Assembly: GCA_024644145.1 (NCBI GenBank)
Contig: JAHELO010000015.1
Span: 1-12,309 of the forward strand
Length of the DNA: 12,309 bases
Origin: Christiangramia sp.
GTDB lineage: Bacteria; Bacteroidota; Bacteroidia; Flavobacteriales; Flavobacteriaceae
Direction: 5' to 3'
The number at the start of each line of letters is the position of its first letter. The first letter of the stretch is position 1. Positions 1 through 6,167 of this stretch are shown here, in pieces. Below the pieces are notes generated by a model. That model saw only the letters and a list, made by a program, of their open reading frames with translations, did no database searches and was not told where the DNA came from. The translations under genes were made by a program, and so were the position numbers.

Positions 1-920
1 TAACAAGCTTTTTTAGCAAATCCAAACCTTTTAACCTAGCGGTCATTATTCTCCTGATGACTGTTTTCTATACAGGAGCCAACTTCACCCATTGGGAAAA
101 TGGCTTTGACTGGCTGGAACTACTGGAGAAATTAGGTGTATATTTTGTATTGATCCTGAGCCTCCTGGTGCTGAATTTTATAGCCAAAAAGAACGAGCTT
201 ACTAAAAGAAGTGCATATAAAACCCTACTTTTTACACTATTTTCTATCTCCTTTTTCAGTCTGCTGCAAAATGAGTCTGTCATAATTGCTAATCTTTGCG
301 TGCTTTTCGGTTTAAGAAGGATCATAAGCCTCAAATCGCATATAGATGTGCAAAAAAAGATCTTTGATGCTACCTTCTGGATATGTATTGCAACCCTTTA
401 CCAATTCTGGACAGTTTTATTCATATTTCTGGTATTTTTTGCCATCCTTAATTTTGCATCCTCTTTTAAGAACTGGCTTATCCCGTTGGTAGCTTTTGCA
501 GCCGTTACATCCCTTACCGTCAGCTTCCATTTAATAGCCTACGACGGACTATATACTCTGGATAAGTGGTTCCAGCATAGTAATTTTGACTTCACCAATT
601 ATGGTGAATTGAAAATGCTTATTCCTTTAAGCGTCTTTCTGGGCGTATTAATGTGGACGTTGTTCCAGTATTTTAATGCCATTCAAAAGGCCAGCATCAC
701 AAGACGGCCGGTATTAAGCATGATACTGTTCAGCCTGGCAATTTCTGCTGCCGTGGCGATCTTCTCACCTACAAAGAATGGGAGTGAACTCATTTTCTTT
801 TTTATTCCACTTAGTATAATTGCTTCAAATTATTTTGACGGTAAAAAAGACAGGTTCTTCAAGGAAATAATCCTCGCCACTCTCATTCTTACGCCAATCA
901 TTGTTGCATTTTTCTTTTAA
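1..920 (+). CDS. DUF6427 family integral membrane protein, 5' end cut by the window edge
   Basis: The reading frame is open to the left edge: codons from position 3 read TSFFSKSKPFNLAVIILL before the first in-window ATG at 57. That N-terminus matches my memory of DUF6427 proteins in Flavobacteriaceae, which begin M-[LIV]-TSFFSKSKP. The true start is therefore probably only a few bases left of the window, and the ATG at 57 is an internal methionine. In-window length is 305 residues. The protein is almost wholly hydrophobic, with roughly eight to ten membrane helices and short Lys-rich cytoplasmic loops, and ends in a hydrophobic helix followed directly by the stop. No catalytic motif is visible and the function is unknown. 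A 119-base gap separates it from the next gene, which has its own promoter candidate, so it probably ends a transcript that begins outside the window. Confidence 0.8.
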   Translation, partial: TSFFSKSKPFNLAVIILLMTVFYTGANFTHWENGFDWLELLEKLGVYFVLILSLLVLNFIAKKNELTKRSAYKTLLFTLFSISFFSLLQNESVIIANLCVLFGLRRIISLKSHIDVQKKIFDATFWICIATLYQFWTVLFIFLVFFAILNFASSFKNWLIPLVAFAAVTSLTVSFHLIAYDGLYTLDKWFQHSNFDFTNYGELKMLIPLSVFLGVLMWTLFQYFNAIQKASITRRPVLSMILFSLAISAAVAIFSPTKNGSELIFFFIPLSIIASNYFDGKKDRFFKEIILATLILTPIIVAFFF

Positions 921-967
921 GAAAGAATGTTTTGCGGGCTGTGGAAGTCATACTCTTATTAAAATAA

Positions 968-975
968 TATCTTTG
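968..975 (+). promoter_or_regulatory. Candidate Bacteroidota -7 box upstream of the DUF4254 gene
   Basis: TATCTTTG matches the Bacteroidota sigma-ABfr -7 consensus TAnnTTTG exactly and is followed by C, as is common. It would start transcription near 982, giving a leader of about 58 bases. No TTG/TTTG -33 element lies at the usual spacing; the nearest, TTTG at 931-934, is 33 bases away. The call therefore rests on the -7 box and its position in the gap. Confidence 0.45.
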
Positions 976-1039
976 CAATGGCTTTTACCTTGGTATATAG
1001 CTCTTAGTTTTAATTAAAGAATCAGAAGAATATTACAAT

Positions 1040-1648
1040 ATGTTTTCAGACAAGGCCAATACAATTTTTAATGAAGTAATTGAGAAATATCATGAAAAAG
1101 ACAGTGTAGATCAGGATTTTAAAAATCCCTACAGCGCTGACAAAGAAATGATAGAACACCTTTTGTATAGAAAGTGCTGGATAGATACAGTACAATGGCA
1201 TTATGAGGATATTATCAGGGATCAGAATATAGATCCTGTGGCTGCTCTGGAGCTAAAGAGGAAGATAGATGCCTCTAACCAGGACCGTACTGATACGGTG
1301 GAATATATAGACAGTTATTTTCTTGAAAAATATAAAGATGTTCAGCCAAATACAGATGCAACCATAAACTCTGAGAGCCCGGCCTGGGCCATAGACAGGT
1401 TGTCTATTCTGGCTTTGAAGATCTACCATATGGCCGAAGAGGCTAACCGGGAGGATGCATCACAGGAGCACCAGATGAAATGTAAAGCGAAACTTGATGT
1501 TTTACTGGAACAACGGGTAGATCTTTCTACGGCTATTAATCAATTGCTTGATGATATCGCAAAAGGAGAAAAGTATATGAAGGTTTACAAGCAGATGAAA
1601 ATGTATAATGACGATGAGTTAAACCCGGTTCTAAGGGGAAATAAATAA
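1040..1648 (+). CDS. DUF4254 domain-containing protein
   Basis: A soluble, highly charged, predicted all-helical protein of 202 residues with no signal peptide or membrane segment. I recognise the DUF4254 family from the N-terminal helix, the W47/W53-H54 region (KCWIDTVQWHYEDIIRD), the NQDR motif at 80-83, and the SPAWAIDRLSILALKIYHM block at about 113-131, which is the most conserved part of the family as I recall it. The C-terminal third is a likely coiled helix pair. Biochemical function is not established. The next gene, a family 9 glycosyltransferase, starts 3 bases after the stop, so the two are almost certainly co-transcribed. The pairing suggests a cytoplasmic role in envelope glycan or lipopolysaccharide synthesis, which is an inference from context only. 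The ATG at 1040 is preceded by an A-rich stretch rather than a Shine-Dalgarno site. Confidence 0.85.
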   Translation: MFSDKANTIFNEVIEKYHEKDSVDQDFKNPYSADKEMIEHLLYRKCWIDTVQWHYEDIIRDQNIDPVAALELKRKIDASNQDRTDTVEYIDSYFLEKYKDVQPNTDATINSESPAWAIDRLSILALKIYHMAEEANREDASQEHQMKCKAKLDVLLEQRVDLSTAINQLLDDIAKGEKYMKVYKQMKMYNDDELNPVLRGNK

Positions 1649-1651
1649 CGA

Positions 1652-2719
1652 ATGGTGGATACCGGCAGTTCTATGGCTTACGATCGCGGCGAAGGTAAAC
1701 ATATACTGGTTATACGTTTCTCTGCAATGGGAGATATAGCTATGATCGTGCCTGTGCTTAGTGTATTAGTGAAAAAATACCCTGAGTTGACCATTACCGT
1801 TTTAACCCGTCATTTTTATGCTCCGCTCTTTAGTCATCTTCCTAATGTGAGAATCTATGAAGCAGACCTGCAGGGAGTTCACGACGGGGTTCTGGGACTT
1901 GGTACACTGGCCAGGGAATTGCGGGAAGAAGAAATAGATGCGGTAGCCGATCTTCATGATGTATTGAGAACGAATGTTTTAAGATCGCTTTTTTATTTTT
2001 ACGGAATTCCTTTTAAACAGATTGATAAAGGGCGGGCACAGAAGAAAGCTCTTACCAGGGATAACAATAAGGAATTCCGCCAGTTAAAATCTACCCATCA
2101 GCGCTATGCCGATGTTTTTGATGATCTTGGTTATCCTATAGATCTTTCAGATTATACACCACCCCCAAGGCGGGAATTATTGCCAAAGATTTATGATATC
2201 ATAGGCAAACAATCCAAAAAATGGCTTGGTATTGCTCCATTCGCCCAGCATGAATCTAAATGCTATCCAGAGGATCTTATGGAAAATCTACTTGCAAAAC
2301 TCTCCGAAAAAGGGGGTATCAGGATTATTTTATTCGGAGGCGGAGAATCGGAAAAAAAGAAACTGGAAGAATGGGAAGAAAAGTTTGAAAACTGCGTAAG
2401 TGTAGTGGGTAAACTAAGGTTTTCTGAAGAAATAAGCCTTATTTCCAACCTGGACGCGATGCTATCTATGGACAGTGGGAATGCACACCTGGCTGCCATT
2501 TTTGGAATTCCGGTTATAAGTATCTGGGGAGTAACCCATCCGTACGCCGGGTTTAAGGCATTTAATCAGCCCATTGAAAATTGTATATTACCAGACCTGG
2601 AAAAATATCCTAAGATTCCAACTTCAGTATATGGTAATAAAGTTCCGGAGGGCTACGAAGATGTGATGCGCAGCATTCCTCCGGAAAATGTTATTCAAAA
2701 AGTTCTTGAGGTCCTTTAA
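1652..2719 (+). CDS. Glycosyltransferase family 9 (heptosyltransferase-like)
   Basis: Probable cytoplasmic, inner-membrane-associated GT-B glycosyltransferase of the ADP-heptose:LPS heptosyltransferase family, 355 residues (usual about 340-360). The N-terminal Rossmann domain opens with KHILVIRFSAMGDIAM (residues 16-31), the family's acceptor-side signature with G27-D28. The C-terminal donor domain carries APFAQHESKCYP (195-206, including the conserved Lys203), a glycine run at 229-231, and the nucleotide-sugar motif MDSGNAHLAA (273-282, with D274 and H279). WGVTHP follows at 292-297. The sugar and acceptor cannot be read from sequence; flavobacterial LPS need not contain heptose in the E. 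coli arrangement. M8 (position 1673) is an equally plausible start, because the first strand normally begins within about ten residues of the N-terminus. It is co-transcribed with the DUF4254 gene and ends 2 bases from the stop of the convergent reductase gene. Confidence 0.88.
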   Translation: MVDTGSSMAYDRGEGKHILVIRFSAMGDIAMIVPVLSVLVKKYPELTITVLTRHFYAPLFSHLPNVRIYEADLQGVHDGVLGLGTLARELREEEIDAVADLHDVLRTNVLRSLFYFYGIPFKQIDKGRAQKKALTRDNNKEFRQLKSTHQRYADVFDDLGYPIDLSDYTPPPRRELLPKIYDIIGKQSKKWLGIAPFAQHESKCYPEDLMENLLAKLSEKGGIRIILFGGGESEKKKLEEWEEKFENCVSVVGKLRFSEEISLISNLDAMLSMDSGNAHLAAIFGIPVISIWGVTHPYAGFKAFNQPIENCILPDLEKYPKIPTSVYGNKVPEGYEDVMRSIPPENVIQKVLEVL

Positions 2720-2721
2720 AT

Positions 2722-3771
2722 TTAGACGTCATCAAAATCTACTTTGAGAGTAGGAGTGGTAGGATGTGCCTGGCAGGTAAGTACAAAACCTTCCTCGATC
2801 TCTTCCTGGGTTAAGATCTGGTTCTTGCTCATTTCAGCTTTACCTTCGGTGATCCTGGCCATGCAACTGCTGCATATACCACCCTGGCAGGAATAAGGTA
2901 CATCAATATCATTATCTAAAGCTACATCCAGTACCACAGCTTTTCTATCCATAGAAAAAGAGTACTCTTCATCATCTACGGTTATGGTCACGGCAGTATT
3001 TCCATCTGTATCACCCTGAATTTCGTTTTCTTCATCGGTAGTCGTGAACAATTCGTAAAGGATCTCTTCCTTTTTAACTCCGTTGTCAAGCAATACTTCC
3101 TGAACGTGGTTAATCATTTCTTCTGGGCCGCAGAGGTAGTATTTATCGAAAGGATGATCACTGAACTTGTTCTTTATGATATAATTTACGGTGCTTGTTT
3201 CTATACGGCCAAAATGCGCATCCTCTTCTTTTGTTCTGCTGTATACAAACTCCACAAATAATCTGTGCGGGAATTCTGCCTGTAATTCCAGCAATTCCTT
3301 GAAAAATATGGTGTCATCTATAGATTTATTCCCATAGGTGAGCACGAATTTACTGTGTGGCTCATCACGCAGTACAGATTTTAAAATGGAAAGAACCGGA
3401 GTGATCCCGCTACCGGCAGCAAAGGCCGCATAATTTTTTATTTCCTTACCGGGTTCAAAAACAAATTTTCCTTCTGGAGGATGAACTTCAAGAATATCTC
3501 CGGCTACCAGCTTGTTATTTGCGATCACAGAAAACCGGCCGCCTTCAACTTCTTTTACAGTAACCTTGAATTCTTCTGAATTAGGTGCAGAACAAAGGGA
3601 ATATGCCCTTCTTATTTCCTCACCATTAGCCTGAGTTTTTATAGTTATATACTGTCCTGCTGAAAAATTAAACTCCTCTTTCAGATTTTCAGGGATCTCA
3701 AAAGATAAACTCACCGCCTGTGAAGTTTCGCGAATAATTTCCTTTATTTTTAGCGGATAAAACTTGCTCAT
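2722..3771 (-). CDS. PaaE-type ferredoxin-NADP reductase with C-terminal 2Fe-2S domain
   Basis: A soluble flavin/iron-sulfur electron-transfer protein of 349 residues with three domains in the PaaE/PaaK order. The FAD-binding barrel has RAYS at 55-58, the flavin phosphate/isoalloxazine motif R-x-Y-S. The NAD(P)H-binding domain has GSGITP at 120-125 and YLCGPEEMI at 212-220. The C-terminal plant-type ferredoxin domain has cluster ligands C295, C300, C303 (C-x4-C-x2-C) and C333. All key residues are present. Such proteins pass electrons from NAD(P)H to a partner oxygenase; in phenylacetate degradation the partner is PaaABC(D). No oxygenase or paa gene is adjacent, so the physiological partner is unknown and a general ferredoxin-NADP-reductase role is possible. 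It stands alone on the minus strand, divergent from the ABC exporter operon and tail to tail with the glycosyltransferase. Confidence 0.88.
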   Translation of the reverse strand: MSKFYPLKIKEIIRETSQAVSLSFEIPENLKEEFNFSAGQYITIKTQANGEEIRRAYSLCSAPNSEEFKVTVKEVEGGRFSVIANNKLVAGDILEVHPPEGKFVFEPGKEIKNYAAFAAGSGITPVLSILKSVLRDEPHSKFVLTYGNKSIDDTIFFKELLELQAEFPHRLFVEFVYSRTKEEDAHFGRIETSTVNYIIKNKFSDHPFDKYYLCGPEEMINHVQEVLLDNGVKKEEILYELFTTTDEENEIQGDTDGNTAVTITVDDEEYSFSMDRKAVVLDVALDNDIDVPYSCQGGICSSCMARITEGKAEMSKNQILTQEEIEEGFVLTCQAHPTTPTLKVDFDDV

Positions 3772-3788
3772 TATTTTTTATTTGTGCG

Positions 3789-3803
3789 CAAAAATACAAA
3801 GTA
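3789..3803 (-). promoter_or_regulatory. Candidate promoter of the PaaE-type reductase
   Basis: On the minus strand the sequence reads TACTTTGTATTTTTG. The second half, TATTTTTG (3789-3796), matches TAnnTTTG exactly. The first half, TACTTTG, is one base short of the consensus but lies 20 bases from a TTTTG (3824-3828) that could serve as the -33 element. Either choice gives a short leader, about 10 to 20 bases, before the ATG at 3771. Confidence 0.45.
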
Positions 3804-3831
3804 TGGTGGTTTTAGAAATGTAACAAAAGTT

Positions 3832-3839
3832 TAAATTTC
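3832..3839 (+). promoter_or_regulatory. Weak candidate -7 box upstream of the DUF5687 gene
   Basis: TAAATTTC differs from the Bacteroidota TAnnTTTG consensus only at the last base, and a T-rich TTTT lies at 3810-3813, 18 bases upstream. It would start transcription near 3846, about 20 bases before the ATG. A promoter for the exporter operon must lie in this 95-base divergent gap or within the opposite gene, but this particular match is poor. Confidence 0.22.
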
Positions 3840-3866
3840 CATACGTATCATTAAAATAAGCTATTC

Positions 3867-5351
3867 ATGTTTAAAAAGTTTGCCTGGCTGGAATGGAAAT
3901 CCTTTCTACGTTCTGCCAGTTTCGGGAAAAGTTTAGGGCTTAAGATCCTCATGGCATTTTTGGCACTTTATTTCTCTGCCATGTTTCTCTTCTTTGGAAT
4001 TGCCTTATTCCCTGTGCTTAAAAAACTGTACCCGGAGCAGGACCCGCTAATGGTGGTAAATGGTTTTGCCCTGGCATATTTTACGTTTGAACTTATTTTC
4101 CGGTTTTTATTGCAAACTCTGCCGGTGATGGATATTAAGTCCCTGATGGTGTTACCAATTAAAAAGAAAAGTGTGGTTCATTTTGTGCTTTTCAAGTCAC
4201 TTTATTCTTTTTATAATCTCCTGCCCTTACTGCTCATTGTTCCATTTGGGTTGTACTGTATAGTTAAGCAAGGATACAGCCTCTATGGTATGCTGGGGTG
4301 GATGACTGCTATGTATTCCCTTACCCTTTGCATGAACTTCCTGAATTTTATAATTAAGAAACGATTTACCGAAAATTTAAAGGCGCTCATCCCCGTGGTT
4401 GCGACGGGTATTATTATAGGTTTGTTAGATTATTTTAAGCTATTCGATATATCTGGATACTTCGGTGATTTTCTAAATACATTATTCCATAATCCATACT
4501 TGGCGGTAATTCCTGTTATGTTGCTTCTAATCCTTTACAACTGGAACCTTCAGAACCTGAAGGGCAAATTTTACCTGGATGCAGATCTTAAGGGAAAAAG
4601 TAAGGCTGCCAATACCCGGGAATTTGGTTGGACCAGGAAATTTGGCAGTATTGCACCTTTTCTTCAACAAGACCTTAAACTTATCTGGAGAAATAAAAGA
4701 CCAAAGACCACCATCTATTTATCTTTTATTTTCTTAGCCTACGGTCTTATTTTTTATCCAAATGAGACTTATCAGGGGATGCCAACGTTTTTCGTTTTTG
4801 TTGGTATTTTTATTACGGGTATTTTCATGATCAATTTCGGGCAGTTCGTCCCGTCCTGGGATGCTTCTTATTACCAGATGATCATGGCACAGAATATTCC
4901 TATGCGCCAATACCTGGCCTCCAAGATGGGACTAATAACCTTTAGCGTTGTGGTGTTGGCTATATTATCTACACCTTATGTTTATTTTGGATGGGATATC
5001 CTACTGCTTAATCTTGCTTGTGCATTATATAATATTGGAATTAACATCCCTATACTTTTATTCGCAGGCTCATTCAATAAAAAGAGAATAGACCTGGATA
5101 AAAGTCCGTTCATGAATTATCAGGGAACCGGTGCTTCACAATGGCTGGTAGGGCTTCCTTTAATATTTTTACCCGTATTGTTTTTCTGGGTTATCAATAA
5201 GTTCGTTAGTTACGACGCTGCTGTAGGTTTTCTTGCAGTATTGGGATTAATCGGGTTATTACTAAGACCTAACCTCCTTAGCTTTCTTACTCAAAGATAC
5301 CGTAGCAGAAAGTATGTAATGATAGAAGGGTTTAAACAAAAGGGTGAATAA
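3867..5351 (+). CDS. DUF5687 family membrane protein, ABC-2-type permease of a Bacteroidota exporter
   Basis: An integral inner-membrane protein of 494 residues, recognised as DUF5687 from its N-terminus (MFKKFAWLEWKSFLRSASFGKS) and from the adjacent ATPase. About twelve hydrophobic segments are visible, the first at roughly 27-50 and the last pair at about 432-476, with a large cytoplasmic loop near residues 230-280 containing basic residues and a WRNKRPK segment. The N-terminal amphipathic helix ahead of the first membrane segment resembles the elbow helix of ABC-2-type permeases. The ATPase gene begins 10 bases after its stop, so the two form a transporter operon, presumably a homodimeric permease with two ATPase copies. 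The substrate is unknown. The start is the only ATG in frame near the 5' end, with an A/T-rich leader and no Shine-Dalgarno site. Confidence 0.82.
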   Translation: MFKKFAWLEWKSFLRSASFGKSLGLKILMAFLALYFSAMFLFFGIALFPVLKKLYPEQDPLMVVNGFALAYFTFELIFRFLLQTLPVMDIKSLMVLPIKKKSVVHFVLFKSLYSFYNLLPLLLIVPFGLYCIVKQGYSLYGMLGWMTAMYSLTLCMNFLNFIIKKRFTENLKALIPVVATGIIIGLLDYFKLFDISGYFGDFLNTLFHNPYLAVIPVMLLLILYNWNLQNLKGKFYLDADLKGKSKAANTREFGWTRKFGSIAPFLQQDLKLIWRNKRPKTTIYLSFIFLAYGLIFYPNETYQGMPTFFVFVGIFITGIFMINFGQFVPSWDASYYQMIMAQNIPMRQYLASKMGLITFSVVVLAILSTPYVYFGWDILLLNLACALYNIGINIPILLFAGSFNKKRIDLDKSPFMNYQGTGASQWLVGLPLIFLPVLFFWVINKFVSYDAAVGFLAVLGLIGLLLRPNLLSFLTQRYRSRKYVMIEGFKQKGE

Positions 5352-5361
5352 AATTTAAATT

Positions 5362-6072
5362 ATGATTACAGCAACAAATCTTTCGAAGGTATATAATGGC
5401 AACAAAGTCCTGGATATAGAACACCTTAATATCCCTTCTGGTCAAAACTTTGGTCTGGTAGGAAATAACGGAGCTGGAAAAACTACTTTTTTTAGCTTGC
5501 TTTTAGATCTTATTCAACCAACTACTGGTAATATTTTTAATAAGGATATTACGGTAAGTCAAAGTGAAGACTGGAAACCATTTACTTCTTCTTTTATCGA
5601 TGAAAGTTTCCTCATTGGATATCTTACTCCTGAAGAATACTTTTATTTTATAGGAGATCTAAGAAACCGAAACAAGGCGGATATTGATTCTTTTCTTACC
5701 AGGTTCGATGATTTTTTTAACGGTGAGATCATAGGGAGGAAAAAATATCTCAGAGATCTTTCTAAGGGAAATCAGAAGAAGGTTGGAATAGTCGCGGCCT
5801 TGATCGGAGACCCTGAAGTGGTAATTCTTGATGAACCATTTGCAAACCTGGATCCCACCACTCAAATACGGTTAAAAAAACTTCTTAAGGAACTTTCTCA
5901 TATTTCCGGGACTACTATCCTCATCTCCAGTCATGACCTAATTCATGTAACAGAAGTTTGCGACCGGATTGTTGTTCTGGATAAAGGGGTGATTGTGCGG
6001 GACATGGAAACTTCAGAAGCTACATTAAATGAACTTGAGGCCTACTTTTCAGCTGAGATCGCCGAAAGCTAG
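5362..6072 (+). CDS. ABC transporter ATP-binding protein, partner of the DUF5687 permease
   Basis: A cytoplasmic ATPase subunit of 236 residues. Walker A is GNNGAGKT at 34-41, the signature is the ABC-2-exporter form LSKGN at 133-137 followed by QKKV, Walker B is VVILDEP at 153-159 with catalytic E158, the D-loop is NLDP at 162-165, and the switch histidine is H191 in SSHDL. The position where the Q-loop glutamine is expected (about residues 77-84) reads SFIDESFL, so Asp/Glu stands in for Gln. I recall this being usual in ATPases paired with DUF5687. Length is normal for a single nucleotide-binding domain. It probably powers export of an unidentified substrate through the DUF5687 protein encoded 10 bases upstream. 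Confidence 0.9.
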   Translation: MITATNLSKVYNGNKVLDIEHLNIPSGQNFGLVGNNGAGKTTFFSLLLDLIQPTTGNIFNKDITVSQSEDWKPFTSSFIDESFLIGYLTPEEYFYFIGDLRNRNKADIDSFLTRFDDFFNGEIIGRKKYLRDLSKGNQKKVGIVAALIGDPEVVILDEPFANLDPTTQIRLKKLLKELSHISGTTILISSHDLIHVTEVCDRIVVLDKGVIVRDMETSEATLNELEAYFSAEIAES

Positions 6073-6085
6073 TCCCTATCACTTA

Positions 6086-6115
6086 TTGGACTTTAGAAAA
6101 AGAAGTTTACATTTA
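6086..6115 (+). promoter_or_regulatory. Candidate promoter of the sprE-bactofilin unit
   Basis: TTG at 6086-6088, a 19-base spacer and TACATTTA at 6108-6115 fit the Bacteroidota -33/-7 layout, with one mismatch at the last -7 base. Transcription would begin near 6122, about 46 bases before the TTG start codon of the sprE-like gene. The 95-base gap between the exporter operon and this gene makes a promoter here likely. Confidence 0.35.
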
Positions 6116-6167
6116 CATACTAAACCAGCTGTATCAAAGTTATTCATGATACCATAAAAGGTTCATT

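Noticed and set aside
921..1039. Possible RNA gene or riboswitch in the 119-base gap before the DUF4254 gene
   Set aside because: No cloverleaf, no stable stem and no T-tract terminator; only the -7 box candidate is supportable.
6070..6092. AGTCC / GGACT inverted repeat at the ABC ATPase stop codon, followed by TTT
   Set aside because: Only 5 base pairs with a 12-base loop and a short T run; too weak to call a terminator.
6146..6157. Three-codon ATG-ATA-CCA-TAA mini-frame in the sprE leader
   Set aside because: Too short to support as a leader peptide, with no attenuator-like pairing seen around it.
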